DNA of 35,644 nucleotides from an uncultured Bacilli bacterium (GTDB lineage Bacteria > Bacillota_I > Bacilli_A > RF39 > UBA660), in the NCBI GenBank assembly GCA_944350365.1, contig CALVOU010000011.1, positions 1 through 35,644 of the forward strand. The letters are read 5' to 3'. Shown here piece by piece: positions 1-8,907 of the stretch. Every line of letters starts with the position of its first letter. The stretch's first letter is position 1. A program made the position numbers and the translations under genes. The notes below the pieces were generated by a model. That model had not been told where the DNA came from and searched no databases. It worked only from the letters and a program-made list of their open reading frames with translations.

Positions 1-155
1 ATTTGTTATCAACATTAAATCATATATAAGATTGCATTTAACTTTTCAAAGTTGCGTTTACTTTTTCATCTCAGCTTCTTTAATTTTTCTCATTAAAAAC
101 TGAGCACTTTTTAATATTTTCACATAAATAAGTAAGAATTATATTAATTTTATAG

Positions 156-161
156 TATAAT
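156..161 (+). promoter_or_regulatory. candidate -10 box of the 561-aa orphan gene
   Basis: A TATAAT hexamer lies about 30 bases before the start codon, in very AT-rich DNA with no good -35 box at the expected distance. The assignment rests on the -10 alone. The rest of positions 1-191 holds no gene that I can see. Confidence 0.35.
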
Positions 162-191
162 AAGACTTATTCAAGAAACGGAGGTATTAAA

Positions 192-1877
192 ATGCCTAAT
201 GATAATGGATTATCTAACATTTTAAATGATAAATTAGGACTTAAAAGTATTAATGTTTTGAATGTAGAAAAAGTTAATGATTATTTATTTATAGCATTAG
301 ACAATGGTCAAAGAATTCTGACAAATGGAAGTGAATTGTATGATGTTTCAAGTTATAATCATTTATCTGATTTATTTAATATGGGAGATATATTTTGTGC
401 TGTAATGCTAAAAGATTATTCAACTTATGTAGTAGATTTGAAAACAATGGAAATATTATATGAAGATGATAAAGCATATCACATAAGAAAACAAGATGAT
501 AGAACCCTACATGTAATTATGAAAATTGGTGGTGGTAACAATACTATATATGATATTGAAACTAAAAAGTATTTACCATCTCCAGAAAACTATGAGTTTG
601 AAAATTCTTTGGGAAATAATTTATATGTTTTTAGAGAAGAACATAATTCAGGAACTGATTTTTATGATTACAAAAGATGCGTAATAAATGCCGATGGTAA
701 AGTAATTTTAAAAGATATAGATGGTTGGATTGAATTATGCGACAAATATTTAATAATTAAAAAACGAAAAGAACTTTGCATTGTTAAGATTAGTGAAGAC
801 AATACACTTAATATGAATACTATTGCCCAAAATGAAGACTTAATAGCAAAGCCAGAATACTATGATGGTCATATAATCATAATGGAAAAAGGAATAATAA
901 AAATTTTTACACCAGATTTAAATCTAGTAAATCAATTTGAAATAAAAGAATTAGAATCTGTACTTGATTTTGAAATTATATCAAACATTTTAAAATTATG
1001 TTTACCATATACTATGAATGGAAAAAGAGTTAATAAACATTTATTTATGAATTTAAAAACAGGTAAATTAATATCACATGTTCGTATAGATGGATATCCT
1101 TATTGGACACCAGATGTATTTGTTGGAAAAGATGAATTGAATGATGAACAATTATATGGCTTTGAATATGATAAAACTTATGAACCAACTGCATATCACT
1201 TTTATGATTCTAGTTTTAATAAAATAGTTGATGTTAAAGGAAATTTCTATTCAGAAATTTATGATAATATCTTCGTGGTTGGAACTTGGGACGGAAAAAA
1301 ATGTCAAAGAAGATTTATTAATACCAAAACAGGTGTTGTAAAAGAATTTAATTACGATGTAATTAAGTTTTCACCAGATAATTTATATGGCTATGCATTT
1401 AATACTATAACTGATATGTTGGATATTGTTGATAGAGATTTGTCAGTTATAATTCCAAATATTGATTATAAACGATTTGGTTTAAGTAAGTCTAATGATC
1501 TTTTTGGTCAATTTAATTATTTTGTAGTAAATGATTATGTTTGTATTATTAAGCATATTGCTGAAGGTCCTCAATCATTTTTTAGAAATATAATTCAAAA
1601 TGCTAATGGAGAAATAATATTAGATTCTATGCAACATAAATGTTATCCAATGGGTAATTTAATTCAAATTATTAAGGATGGCAAAAGTGAATTTTTAAAT
1701 ACATTAACAGGTGAAATTGGACAATTAAGTTTAACTGCACCTACTGACGAAGATGGTAAAATTGACTTTAGTAAAATTAAAGATTTAACTAATATTTTTC
1801 AGATTGAAGGTGCAACACAATTATTATTACCATCATCTGATGAACAACCACCAAAAGTAAAAAAAACTTATTCTTGA
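192..1877 (+). CDS. orphan beta-propeller-like (WG-repeat-like) protein, cargo of the mobile element
   Basis: I do not recognise a specific family. The 561-residue product has no signal peptide or membrane segment, so it is probably cytoplasmic. It is built from recurring short strands that end in an aspartate/asparagine plus Gly-Lys/Gly-Glu turn (for example NADGKVIL near residue 168, NLKTGKLI near 290, NTKTGVVK near 379, NANGEIIL near 472). This pattern is seen in WG-repeat and other beta-propeller proteins. The start is supported by a ribosome binding site (GGAGG) 8 bases upstream. The gene is rich in ATA, AGA and TTA codons, like the neighbouring relaxase and recombinase genes, which suggests it travels with them. 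It converges on the relaxase gene and shares a terminator with it. Function unknown. Confidence 0.6.
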   Translation: MPNDNGLSNILNDKLGLKSINVLNVEKVNDYLFIALDNGQRILTNGSELYDVSSYNHLSDLFNMGDIFCAVMLKDYSTYVVDLKTMEILYEDDKAYHIRKQDDRTLHVIMKIGGGNNTIYDIETKKYLPSPENYEFENSLGNNLYVFREEHNSGTDFYDYKRCVINADGKVILKDIDGWIELCDKYLIIKKRKELCIVKISEDNTLNMNTIAQNEDLIAKPEYYDGHIIIMEKGIIKIFTPDLNLVNQFEIKELESVLDFEIISNILKLCLPYTMNGKRVNKHLFMNLKTGKLISHVRIDGYPYWTPDVFVGKDELNDEQLYGFEYDKTYEPTAYHFYDSSFNKIVDVKGNFYSEIYDNIFVVGTWDGKKCQRRFINTKTGVVKEFNYDVIKFSPDNLYGYAFNTITDMLDIVDRDLSVIIPNIDYKRFGLSKSNDLFGQFNYFVVNDYVCIIKHIAEGPQSFFRNIIQNANGEIILDSMQHKCYPMGNLIQIIKDGKSEFLNTLTGEIGQLSLTAPTDEDGKIDFSKIKDLTNIFQIEGATQLLLPSSDEQPPKVKKTYS

Positions 1878-1884
1878 TACAAAT

Positions 1885-1916
1885 AAAGATGATTAACGCT
1901 CAAAATCATCTTTTTC
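1885..1916. terminator. bidirectional terminator between orphan gene and relaxase
   Basis: Perfect 10-bp arms (AAAGATGATT at 1885-1894 and AATCATCTTT at 1904-1913) flank a 9-base loop. T-rich DNA follows on both strands. The hairpin overlaps the last codons of the relaxase gene and serves both convergent genes. Confidence 0.75.
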
Positions 1917-3197
1917 TTTGTTTAAATCTAAATCTTTTATATCTTTATCATCTAAAACATTATCTTCATACATATCATTAACTACATCAATATATTTATC
2001 GTCTTTATCATACCAAGTATAAAGTTTACTATGTAAGAAAGTGATTAGTTTATCAAATTTATCTTTCCAATAATCTAAAGTACTTTTAATGTCATTAATA
2101 ATATTATTTAAAGATTCAACTCTTAAGTTAAGTGCTTTATTATTTTCGGTGAGAGTTATAATCTTATTATTCTTTTCTTTTAATTGTTCGTTAGCATTAA
2201 CTAATGTATTAGATAAAGTTTGAATCTTATCATATTCTTTATTTGTACTATCAACTTTATTGATAAAGCGGGTAATAGAATCTTTATCTTCTTTCGATAA
2301 AATATAATTATCTTTATTTAATTTAGATATTTTTAATTTATTAATTGTATCTTTTATTTCTTTAGAGTTTTGCTTTAATTCTAAAGATTTTTTGTTTGCC
2401 TGTTTTAAGTTTTCATTATTCTTTTCAATTTGCTTTTTCATTTCTATATAATTATCCATATCAGATATATGAATATCTTTATTTCTACCTTTTCGTTTTT
2501 GCTTTAGTGAATGATCTAAATTATACTCTTGATTAAATTCTTCAATACATAAAGTTCTCATTTTATCTTGTAATGTTTTTAAAGATTCTTTAGTAAATAC
2601 ATCTGATTTACCAACATGTTTTTCCATGCCATTTTTATTTTTATATTTAATTGGGACTCCAACAATATGCATATGTGGACTAGTTTCATCATAATGAATA
2701 ATTGCACTAGCTACTTTAAAATTTGGAACAAGCAATTCTAAATCGTGGGCTTGTTTTGTATAAACATTTGTCATTTTCTTTTTAAAAATTTCATCTTTAG
2801 TATCCCAATATTCTTTATCTCCAAGTTCAATAATTATTTCACAAGCAAGATCTTTCTTTTCATTATTAGATATATTTTCAAAGTAATTATCTATCATACG
2901 ACTTGGTCTAGTTTGTTTAGAGTTATATTCAAGTCTTGCTTCTTCAAATTCATTTAAATATAAATTTTTAACATCTTCAAAAGGAGAAGAAGTACCTCTA
3001 ATAATTTCTATTAGTTCTTGTTCGTTATCATATTTTCTATAATTATGTTTATCTACTTTAGATAATTGTCTTGCATTTTGAATAGCGTTATTGCTTAAAG
3101 AAGTATTACCACTAACATTATTTTTACCATTTTTTCTTGATATATTTTTCCTATTTTTATCACTGCCTAAATGCAATGAATAAGCAAGTTGTTCCAT
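1893..3197 (-). CDS. MobV-family relaxase (plasmid recombination enzyme, Mob/Pre)
   Basis: Conjugative relaxase that would nick the element at its oriT and lead the strand into a recipient using a helper element's transfer channel. The signature is the histidine-rich metal-binding motif HYDETSPHMHIVGVP at about residues 168-182, typical of the Mob_Pre family (MobM, TnpZ). The N-terminal two thirds is the relaxase domain. From about residue 250 onward the sequence is Lys/Glu/Asn-rich, with leucine spacing typical of a long coiled coil. I chose the ATG at 3197 because AGGATGGTGAT sits just upstream; an in-frame ATG at 3236 would add 13 residues and has only a more distant G-rich stretch. With 434 residues it is close to usual family size. 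The serine recombinase gene lies upstream on the same strand, as expected of a Tn4451-like mobilizable element. Confidence 0.88.
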   Translation of the reverse strand: MEQLAYSLHLGSDKNRKNISRKNGKNNVSGNTSLSNNAIQNARQLSKVDKHNYRKYDNEQELIEIIRGTSSPFEDVKNLYLNEFEEARLEYNSKQTRPSRMIDNYFENISNNEKKDLACEIIIELGDKEYWDTKDEIFKKKMTNVYTKQAHDLELLVPNFKVASAIIHYDETSPHMHIVGVPIKYKNKNGMEKHVGKSDVFTKESLKTLQDKMRTLCIEEFNQEYNLDHSLKQKRKGRNKDIHISDMDNYIEMKKQIEKNNENLKQANKKSLELKQNSKEIKDTINKLKISKLNKDNYILSKEDKDSITRFINKVDSTNKEYDKIQTLSNTLVNANEQLKEKNNKIITLTENNKALNLRVESLNNIINDIKSTLDYWKDKFDKLITFLHSKLYTWYDKDDKYIDVVNDMYEDNVLDDKDIKDLDLNKEKDDFER

Positions 3198-3257
3198 ATA
3201 AATCACCATCCTTTTTGTAGGAGTATATTTTGACATCCAAAATTTCTAACCCCCTAG

Positions 3258-3311
3258 GAATTTTGTACGTACCATACAAAATATCCAGTGGGCTAAGGTT
3301 TAACACCTTAG
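3258..3311 (-). other. candidate oriT of the mobilizable element
   Basis: Two perfect inverted repeats lie within 120 bases upstream of the relaxase gene: ATTTTGTA/TACAAAAT (3260-3282, 7-base loop) and CTAAGGT/ACCTTAG (3293-3311, 5-base loop). MobV relaxases act on origin sequences made of such inverted repeats directly in front of their own gene. Position and structure fit an oriT. The nick site cannot be fixed from sequence alone. Confidence 0.5.
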
Positions 3312-3406
3312 AATCCGTTTACTTTATTTCGTAATATTTCAAAAGCAACGCATTAGAAATAAAACTACATAAAGTATTAATTTTTAAATTGCTATCGCCA
3401 CTTTCA

Positions 3407-3421
3407 TTGAACTAAGTTCAA
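3407..3421. repeat. 15-bp perfect palindrome downstream of the recombinase gene
   Basis: TTGAACT and AGTTCAA flank a single central base, about 20 bases after the recombinase stop codon. There is no T-run, so it does not look like a terminator. It could be a protein-binding site of the element. Role unknown. Confidence 0.3.
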
Positions 3422-3439
3422 CAAAACGTGCCACGCATT

Positions 3440-5335
<1,896 letters not shown>

Positions 5336-5365
<30 letters not shown>

Positions 5366-5398
5366 TCTTAAATAACAAATATAAATTTTTTTAATCAT
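5336..5398 (-). CDS. 20-aa leader peptide of the recombinase gene
   Basis: A short frame starts at the ATG at 5398 with AAAGGAG 10 bases before it, reads MIKKIYICYLRGVKSISFSS and stops with TAG at 5336. Its codons run through the 5' arm and loop of the terminator hairpin and into the 3' arm. A translating or stalled ribosome would therefore change hairpin formation. This layout is typical of ribosome-mediated attenuators, for example those in front of resistance genes and tet(M) on mobile elements. The peptide resembles no leader that I know. The inference rests on the spacing of promoter, ribosome binding site, frame and hairpin. Confidence 0.6.
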
Positions 5399-5426
5399 AT
5401 AGAAAGTTCTCCTTTATTGGTGTATT

Positions 5427-5455
5427 ACTATATATTTTTATTTATAATTTGTCAA
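5427..5455 (-). promoter_or_regulatory. promoter of leader peptide and recombinase
   Basis: TTGACA (5450-5455) and TATAGT (5427-5432) are separated by exactly 17 bases on the minus strand, a near-consensus housekeeping promoter. It starts transcription about 20-25 bases before the leader's AGGAG. The -35 lies just past the stop codon of the 93-aa gene. Confidence 0.75.
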
Positions 5456-5463
5456 TTACATAT

Positions 5464-5745
5464 TTATGTAATAGTTTTAGTCTTAATATAATCTTCTAAT
5501 TGGGATAATTTAATCTTATTAGATAAATTTTCAATAAATATGTCATTAGAATAATTAAAGGCAAGAAATGTAGTATTATTAATGATTATTCTATGTGGTT
5601 CAATATAGGTTAAATTTGTTTTATCTATTTTCCTAATATTACCATTTATAATGGTGTATTTTACTTTACAAAAATCACATATGAATTCAAGTTTGTTTTT
5701 TAACGATTCTTCAACTAAAATTTCTTCTTTAATAATATTTACCAT
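5464..5745 (-). CDS. small unknown protein of the mobile element
   Basis: I do not recognise this 93-residue protein. It has one Cys-x2-Cys pair (CDFC near residue 24), followed by alternating hydrophobic/polar strands and a C-terminal helix. It has no membrane segment. The ATG is supported by AAAGGATGG 4 bases upstream, similar to the relaxase ribosome binding site. It lies just upstream of the recombinase promoter on the same strand, at the position where such elements often carry a small regulator or directionality factor. That role is only inference. Confidence 0.55.
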   Translation of the reverse strand: MVNIIKEEILVEESLKNKLEFICDFCKVKYTIINGNIRKIDKTNLTYIEPHRIIINNTTFLAFNYSNDIFIENLSNKIKLSQLEDYIKTKTIT

Positions 5746-5790
5746 AATACCATCCTTTCTTTTTAGAGTAGGATAGTTTCTTATAACACA

Positions 5791-5819
5791 AAAAAAACTA
5801 ACCCATTTCTGAATTAGTT
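5791..5819 (-). terminator. weak terminator downstream of tRNA-Gly
   Basis: On the minus strand AACTAA (complement of 5814-5819) and TTAGTT (complement of 5796-5801) form a 6-bp AT-rich stem with a 12-base loop, followed by a T-run. It probably acts as a back-up to the stronger hairpin at 5827-5845. Confidence 0.5.
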
Positions 5820-5826
5820 ATTTATC

Positions 5827-5845
5827 AAAACTCGAAAAGTTCGAG
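5827..5845 (-). terminator. terminator of tRNA-Gly
   Basis: CTCGAA/TTCGAG (5831-5836 and 5840-5845) form a 6-bp stem with a 3-base loop followed by TTTT on the minus strand. It starts 13 bases after the tRNA CCA end. Confidence 0.65.
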
Positions 5846-5857
5846 CACATTTCACTA

Positions 5858-5931
5858 TGGAGCGGATGAGGGGAATCGGACCCCCGTATTCAGCTTGGAA
5901 GGCTGGGGTTCTACCATTAAACTACATCCGC
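5858..5931 (-). tRNA. tRNA-Gly (anticodon UCC)
   Basis: The minus strand folds as a complete cloverleaf. The acceptor stem pairs GCGGATG with CATCCGC, the anticodon loop CTTCCAA carries TCC, the T-loop is GTCCGATTC, and the CCA end is encoded. It marks the chromosomal side of the mobile-element region. Large serine recombinases do not normally integrate into tRNA genes, so I do not claim that it is the attachment site. Confidence 0.95.
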
Positions 5932-5956
5932 AAGTAACATGTCAACCTCTTTTGAA

Positions 5957-5991
5957 CTGGTAAACTCAAGAAAGCCTTCCCAAGTTGCCAG
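5957..5991 (-). other. hairpin in the tRNA-Gly precursor leader
   Basis: Between the tRNA promoter and the tRNA, the minus strand can form a long imperfect hairpin. CTGG/CCAG form the base, AACT/AGTT the middle and a run of G-U and A-U pairs the upper part. The transcript leader of about 95 bases is long for a single tRNA. Role unknown. Confidence 0.3.
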
Positions 5992-6032
5992 CTTCTACTA
6001 ATTAAAATGCTAAAAAGCTGTTGACAATATTC

Positions 6033-6060
6033 ATTATATCATAACCAGATGAACTGTCAA
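6033..6060 (-). promoter_or_regulatory. promoter of tRNA-Gly
   Basis: TTGACA (6055-6060) and TATAAT (6033-6038) are spaced by 16 bases, and a TG sits one base before the -10 (extended -10). This is a strong stable-RNA type promoter. The rest of the gene-free stretch 6061-6266 shows no gene or clear structure. Confidence 0.8.
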
Positions 6061-6266
6061 TAAAAAAATGAAAAAAATTTATTTTTTGCGGAGCTTTCTT
6101 GATATGAATCGCTAAATTTTATAAATCCATCAGAAAAAGAAACAAATACAGTTTGTCTGCTTAATGATAATCAATCGCATCTGAAACACAGGAAAATATT
6201 AAACTATGGCAAGTAAGAAAAGGGATTATTGATAAGGAAGAGGATACTAAGTGTACCTTTTAGCCA

Positions 6267-7730
6267 CTAATCTCGTCTCTTTCTAATGCTTACGTCTACT
6301 TTACTTGGCCCTTCAATTAAATTGCCATCGATATCAAATCTAGAACCGTGACATGGACAATCCCATGTTTTTTCTGTCTTATTGAAAGCCAGATTACATT
6401 TCATATGAGGACAAACAATATCGACAATATGTTTAACACCATTCTCACCCACGTAAACCCCGTACTTTTTTCCTTTTACAGGTACAATATAAACATTTCC
6501 TGGATAAAAGTAAGGACTTGCCAGTACCTTCGTCTGCCAATATGCTTTCAAATAGTGAAGGCCAGTTACCAAGCTTTCTTTGATTCCCACTGTAGCAAAA
6601 CGTTTCGGATTAAATAATTGCGTATAAGGATTTTCTTTTTTTAGTATCAAATCACTAATTATTTTACCAGCTATTGTACCATTAGTCATTCCCCAAGCTT
6701 GATAACCTGTAGCAATAAATATTCCAGGCTTTGCTTCACCGATGAAAGGCAATCCATCATTAGTCATAATATCTTGATTTACCCAAGTATATTCTGGATC
6801 TTTACCCCATAATTGTTTAAAATCCTTTTGGCTTTTTTCATAATTTTCACGAAAAGCGATTTTGTTAGTAGAGCGATGCTGATTAGAACCATAAATTACA
6901 TATTGATGGTAAAATCTAACGGACTGAAGATCTTGATCAATATTAATTGCTGTGAAGCTCGACGGACAATCTTCCCATTTCGCCGTATTAACATATTCTC
7001 TTTTGATATAACTTTTTATGGGAATAAAAGCCGGTTTTAGAAAAAAGGGATAGTGACAAGCAATCACAACCGTGTTCGCTCGAATAGTCTGTTCAGTAGT
7101 TTTTACATAGAATGGACCGCTCCCAGTAATCTCCGTCGCCGTACAATTTTCTTTAATCTGAACATCTTTTTCTATAATCTTACGTAAAGCACAGATATAC
7201 TTAACTGGTTGAAATACATAAGTATTACTAACGCCAATTCCGTAAATCATCGGAATAGGAATCGGCAAGTGTTGAACTTCCTTACATTTAATGTCCCAAC
7301 TAGATAATAAATCTTTTTCTTTTTTGATCTTATCTATATTTTTTTCTTCGTTTGTAAAAATAAATGCATCAACCGCATCTAAATCACAATCTATCTGGTG
7401 TTTAGCCACGATGCATTTTATGATGTTCATTGCTTCAAGCTGAGATTTAAAATATAGTTGGCTAGCTTTTCTAGAAAAGTTTTTTTCTATTGTTTGATAT
7501 GAAATTCCTTGTAAAAAATTAATCTTCGCCGTAGATTTTGAAGTTACACCGGTTCCTATTTTTCCCTGATCAATCAAAGTGACTTTTTTCTTTTGCCCCA
7601 TTAAAAAATATGCTGTTGTAAGTCCTGTAATCCCACCTCCAATAATTAGAATGTCAGTTTCTTTAGAAATAGGAGAATTTTTCTCTTCCTCATGGTTTAA
7701 ATTTTGATTCCAAAGTGTTTCAATTTTCAA
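6267..7730 (-). CDS. FAD-dependent oxidoreductase fused to a C-terminal Rieske [2Fe-2S] domain
   Basis: Flavoenzyme of the DAO (glycine oxidase-like) superfamily with an electron-transfer Rieske domain, as in YhfW-type proteins. The N-terminal FAD fold carries IIGGGITGLTTAYFL (about residues 30-44). Near residues 330-360 is the second FAD segment (GLPFIGEA...ATGYQAWGMTNG). The last 90 residues hold a Rieske domain with ligands CPHMKC and CPCHGSRFD. The substrate is unknown. No N-terminal signal is present, so it is cytoplasmic. I prefer the TTG at 7730 because GGTGAT lies 4 bases before it, the arrangement also seen at yqeG and dnaG in this window. An ATG at 7736 is possible but has no free ribosome binding site, and a longer frame to 7772 has none at all. 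The gene stands alone, opposite in strand to truB. Confidence 0.88.
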   Translation of the reverse strand: MKIETLWNQNLNHEEEKNSPISKETDILIIGGGITGLTTAYFLMGQKKKVTLIDQGKIGTGVTSKSTAKINFLQGISYQTIEKNFSRKASQLYFKSQLEAMNIIKCIVAKHQIDCDLDAVDAFIFTNEEKNIDKIKKEKDLLSSWDIKCKEVQHLPIPIPMIYGIGVSNTYVFQPVKYICALRKIIEKDVQIKENCTATEITGSGPFYVKTTEQTIRANTVVIACHYPFFLKPAFIPIKSYIKREYVNTAKWEDCPSSFTAINIDQDLQSVRFYHQYVIYGSNQHRSTNKIAFRENYEKSQKDFKQLWGKDPEYTWVNQDIMTNDGLPFIGEAKPGIFIATGYQAWGMTNGTIAGKIISDLILKKENPYTQLFNPKRFATVGIKESLVTGLHYLKAYWQTKVLASPYFYPGNVYIVPVKGKKYGVYVGENGVKHIVDIVCPHMKCNLAFNKTEKTWDCPCHGSRFDIDGNLIEGPSKVDVSIRKRRD

Positions 7731-7956
7731 ATTCATCACCATTTTTAGATTGGCTTTTTTTAATAGAAACATACATAGTTTTAAATATCAAAGCAATAAG
7801 TACGATCTCTCATTAAATCCTTTTCTAACGTAAAATTAAATATTAAAATTTTCAAAACGAACAAAGGAAAAAATTCTAATTGTCAAAATAACCAAACCAT
7901 AAGTAGTTTTGCAAAATTCAACCCAAATGGCTATATAAAAATCTAATTTTTCTTAT

Positions 7957-7986
7957 TTGGAAACTTTCTCTATTCCATGATATACT
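7957..7986 (+). promoter_or_regulatory. promoter of the truB-murE operon
   Basis: TTGGAA (7957-7962), an 18-base spacer and TATACT (7981-7986) with an extended TG just before the -10. It lies 25 bases before the truB start. The remaining DNA between 7773 and 7956 shows nothing else. Confidence 0.65.
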
Positions 7987-8010
7987 ATTATTAGAAAAGA
8001 GGAGAGAAAT

Positions 8011-8892
8011 ATGGCGGATGGTATCTTAGTTGTTAATAAGCCAAACGGAATGACAAGCCGTGACATCGTAAATCAGGCAAATAAAATTTTTGCGACCAAA
8101 AAAGTAGGGCATACCGGCACTTTAGATCCTCTAGCTAGTGGCGTTTTAGTTTTAGGAATTGGAAATGGTACCAAAATTATCGATTTGTTAACTAATCAGG
8201 AAAAAGAATATATCGCTGAAGCGGTAATTGGCGTTCTGACAGATACATTGGATATTACCGGTAATATTCTTAGAAAAGAGAAAAAACAAATTTCTACTAA
8301 GCAAATCGAAGAAACACTTCACTCATTTCTTGGTGAATATGATCAAGAAGTTCCTCTTTATTCAGCAATTCATGTGCAAGGAAAACGCTTATACGAATAT
8401 GCGAGAAACCAAGAAACCCAAAATCTAATTCTTCCTAAAAGAAGAGTAAATATTCTAGCAATCAAGCTGCTTGAAGAACCACACTTTGACCAAGAAGGAC
8501 AAGAACATTTTAAATTTTCAGTTAAAGTTAGTAAGGGTACTTATATCCGTAGCTTAATCCGTGATATTGGTCTAAAATTAGGAACGGATTGCACGATGAC
8601 CGATTTGATTCGCACTAAACAAGGTAACTTTACCCTTGAACAAGCAGTTATTCTTTCTTTAGATAGTCCTAAGCCTAAACTTTTAAAAATAGAAGAAGCG
8701 CTTGATGAATATGATAGAATAGTAGTAGAAGATAATATGCGCGAAAAAATATTGAATGGTTGTCTATTAGATAAATCTTATCAAACCAAATACGGACTTT
8801 TCTTTGATCGAAACAATCAACTTTTAGCTATCTACCAAGACTATCCAAAAATAAAAGGAAAAGTTAAGCCATATCGCGTATTTAATCAGTAA
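8011..8892 (+). CDS. truB: tRNA pseudouridine-55 synthase
   Basis: Makes the universal pseudouridine at position 55 in the T-loop of tRNAs. The N-terminus has the family pattern GILVVNKPNGMTS and GHTGTLDPLASGVLVLG, where Asp39 is the catalytic nucleophile. KGTYIRSLIRDIG near residue 180 is the second active-site segment. The C-terminal part (about 230-293) is the usual PUA-like tail. The length of 293 is normal. The start is supported by GAGGAG 7 bases upstream. It is the first gene of an apparent operon with the MurE-like ligase (15-base gap), rather than the more common rbfA-truB-ribF arrangement. Confidence 0.96.
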   Translation: MADGILVVNKPNGMTSRDIVNQANKIFATKKVGHTGTLDPLASGVLVLGIGNGTKIIDLLTNQEKEYIAEAVIGVLTDTLDITGNILRKEKKQISTKQIEETLHSFLGEYDQEVPLYSAIHVQGKRLYEYARNQETQNLILPKRRVNILAIKLLEEPHFDQEGQEHFKFSVKVSKGTYIRSLIRDIGLKLGTDCTMTDLIRTKQGNFTLEQAVILSLDSPKPKLLKIEEALDEYDRIVVEDNMREKILNGCLLDKSYQTKYGLFFDRNNQLLAIYQDYPKIKGKVKPYRVFNQ

Positions 8893-8907
8893 CTAACAGG
8901 AGGCAAA

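Noticed and set aside
5858-5931. tRNA-Gly as the attachment site of the mobile element
   Set aside because: No repeated tRNA 3' end was found in the window, the left end is missing, and large serine recombinases rarely use tRNA genes.
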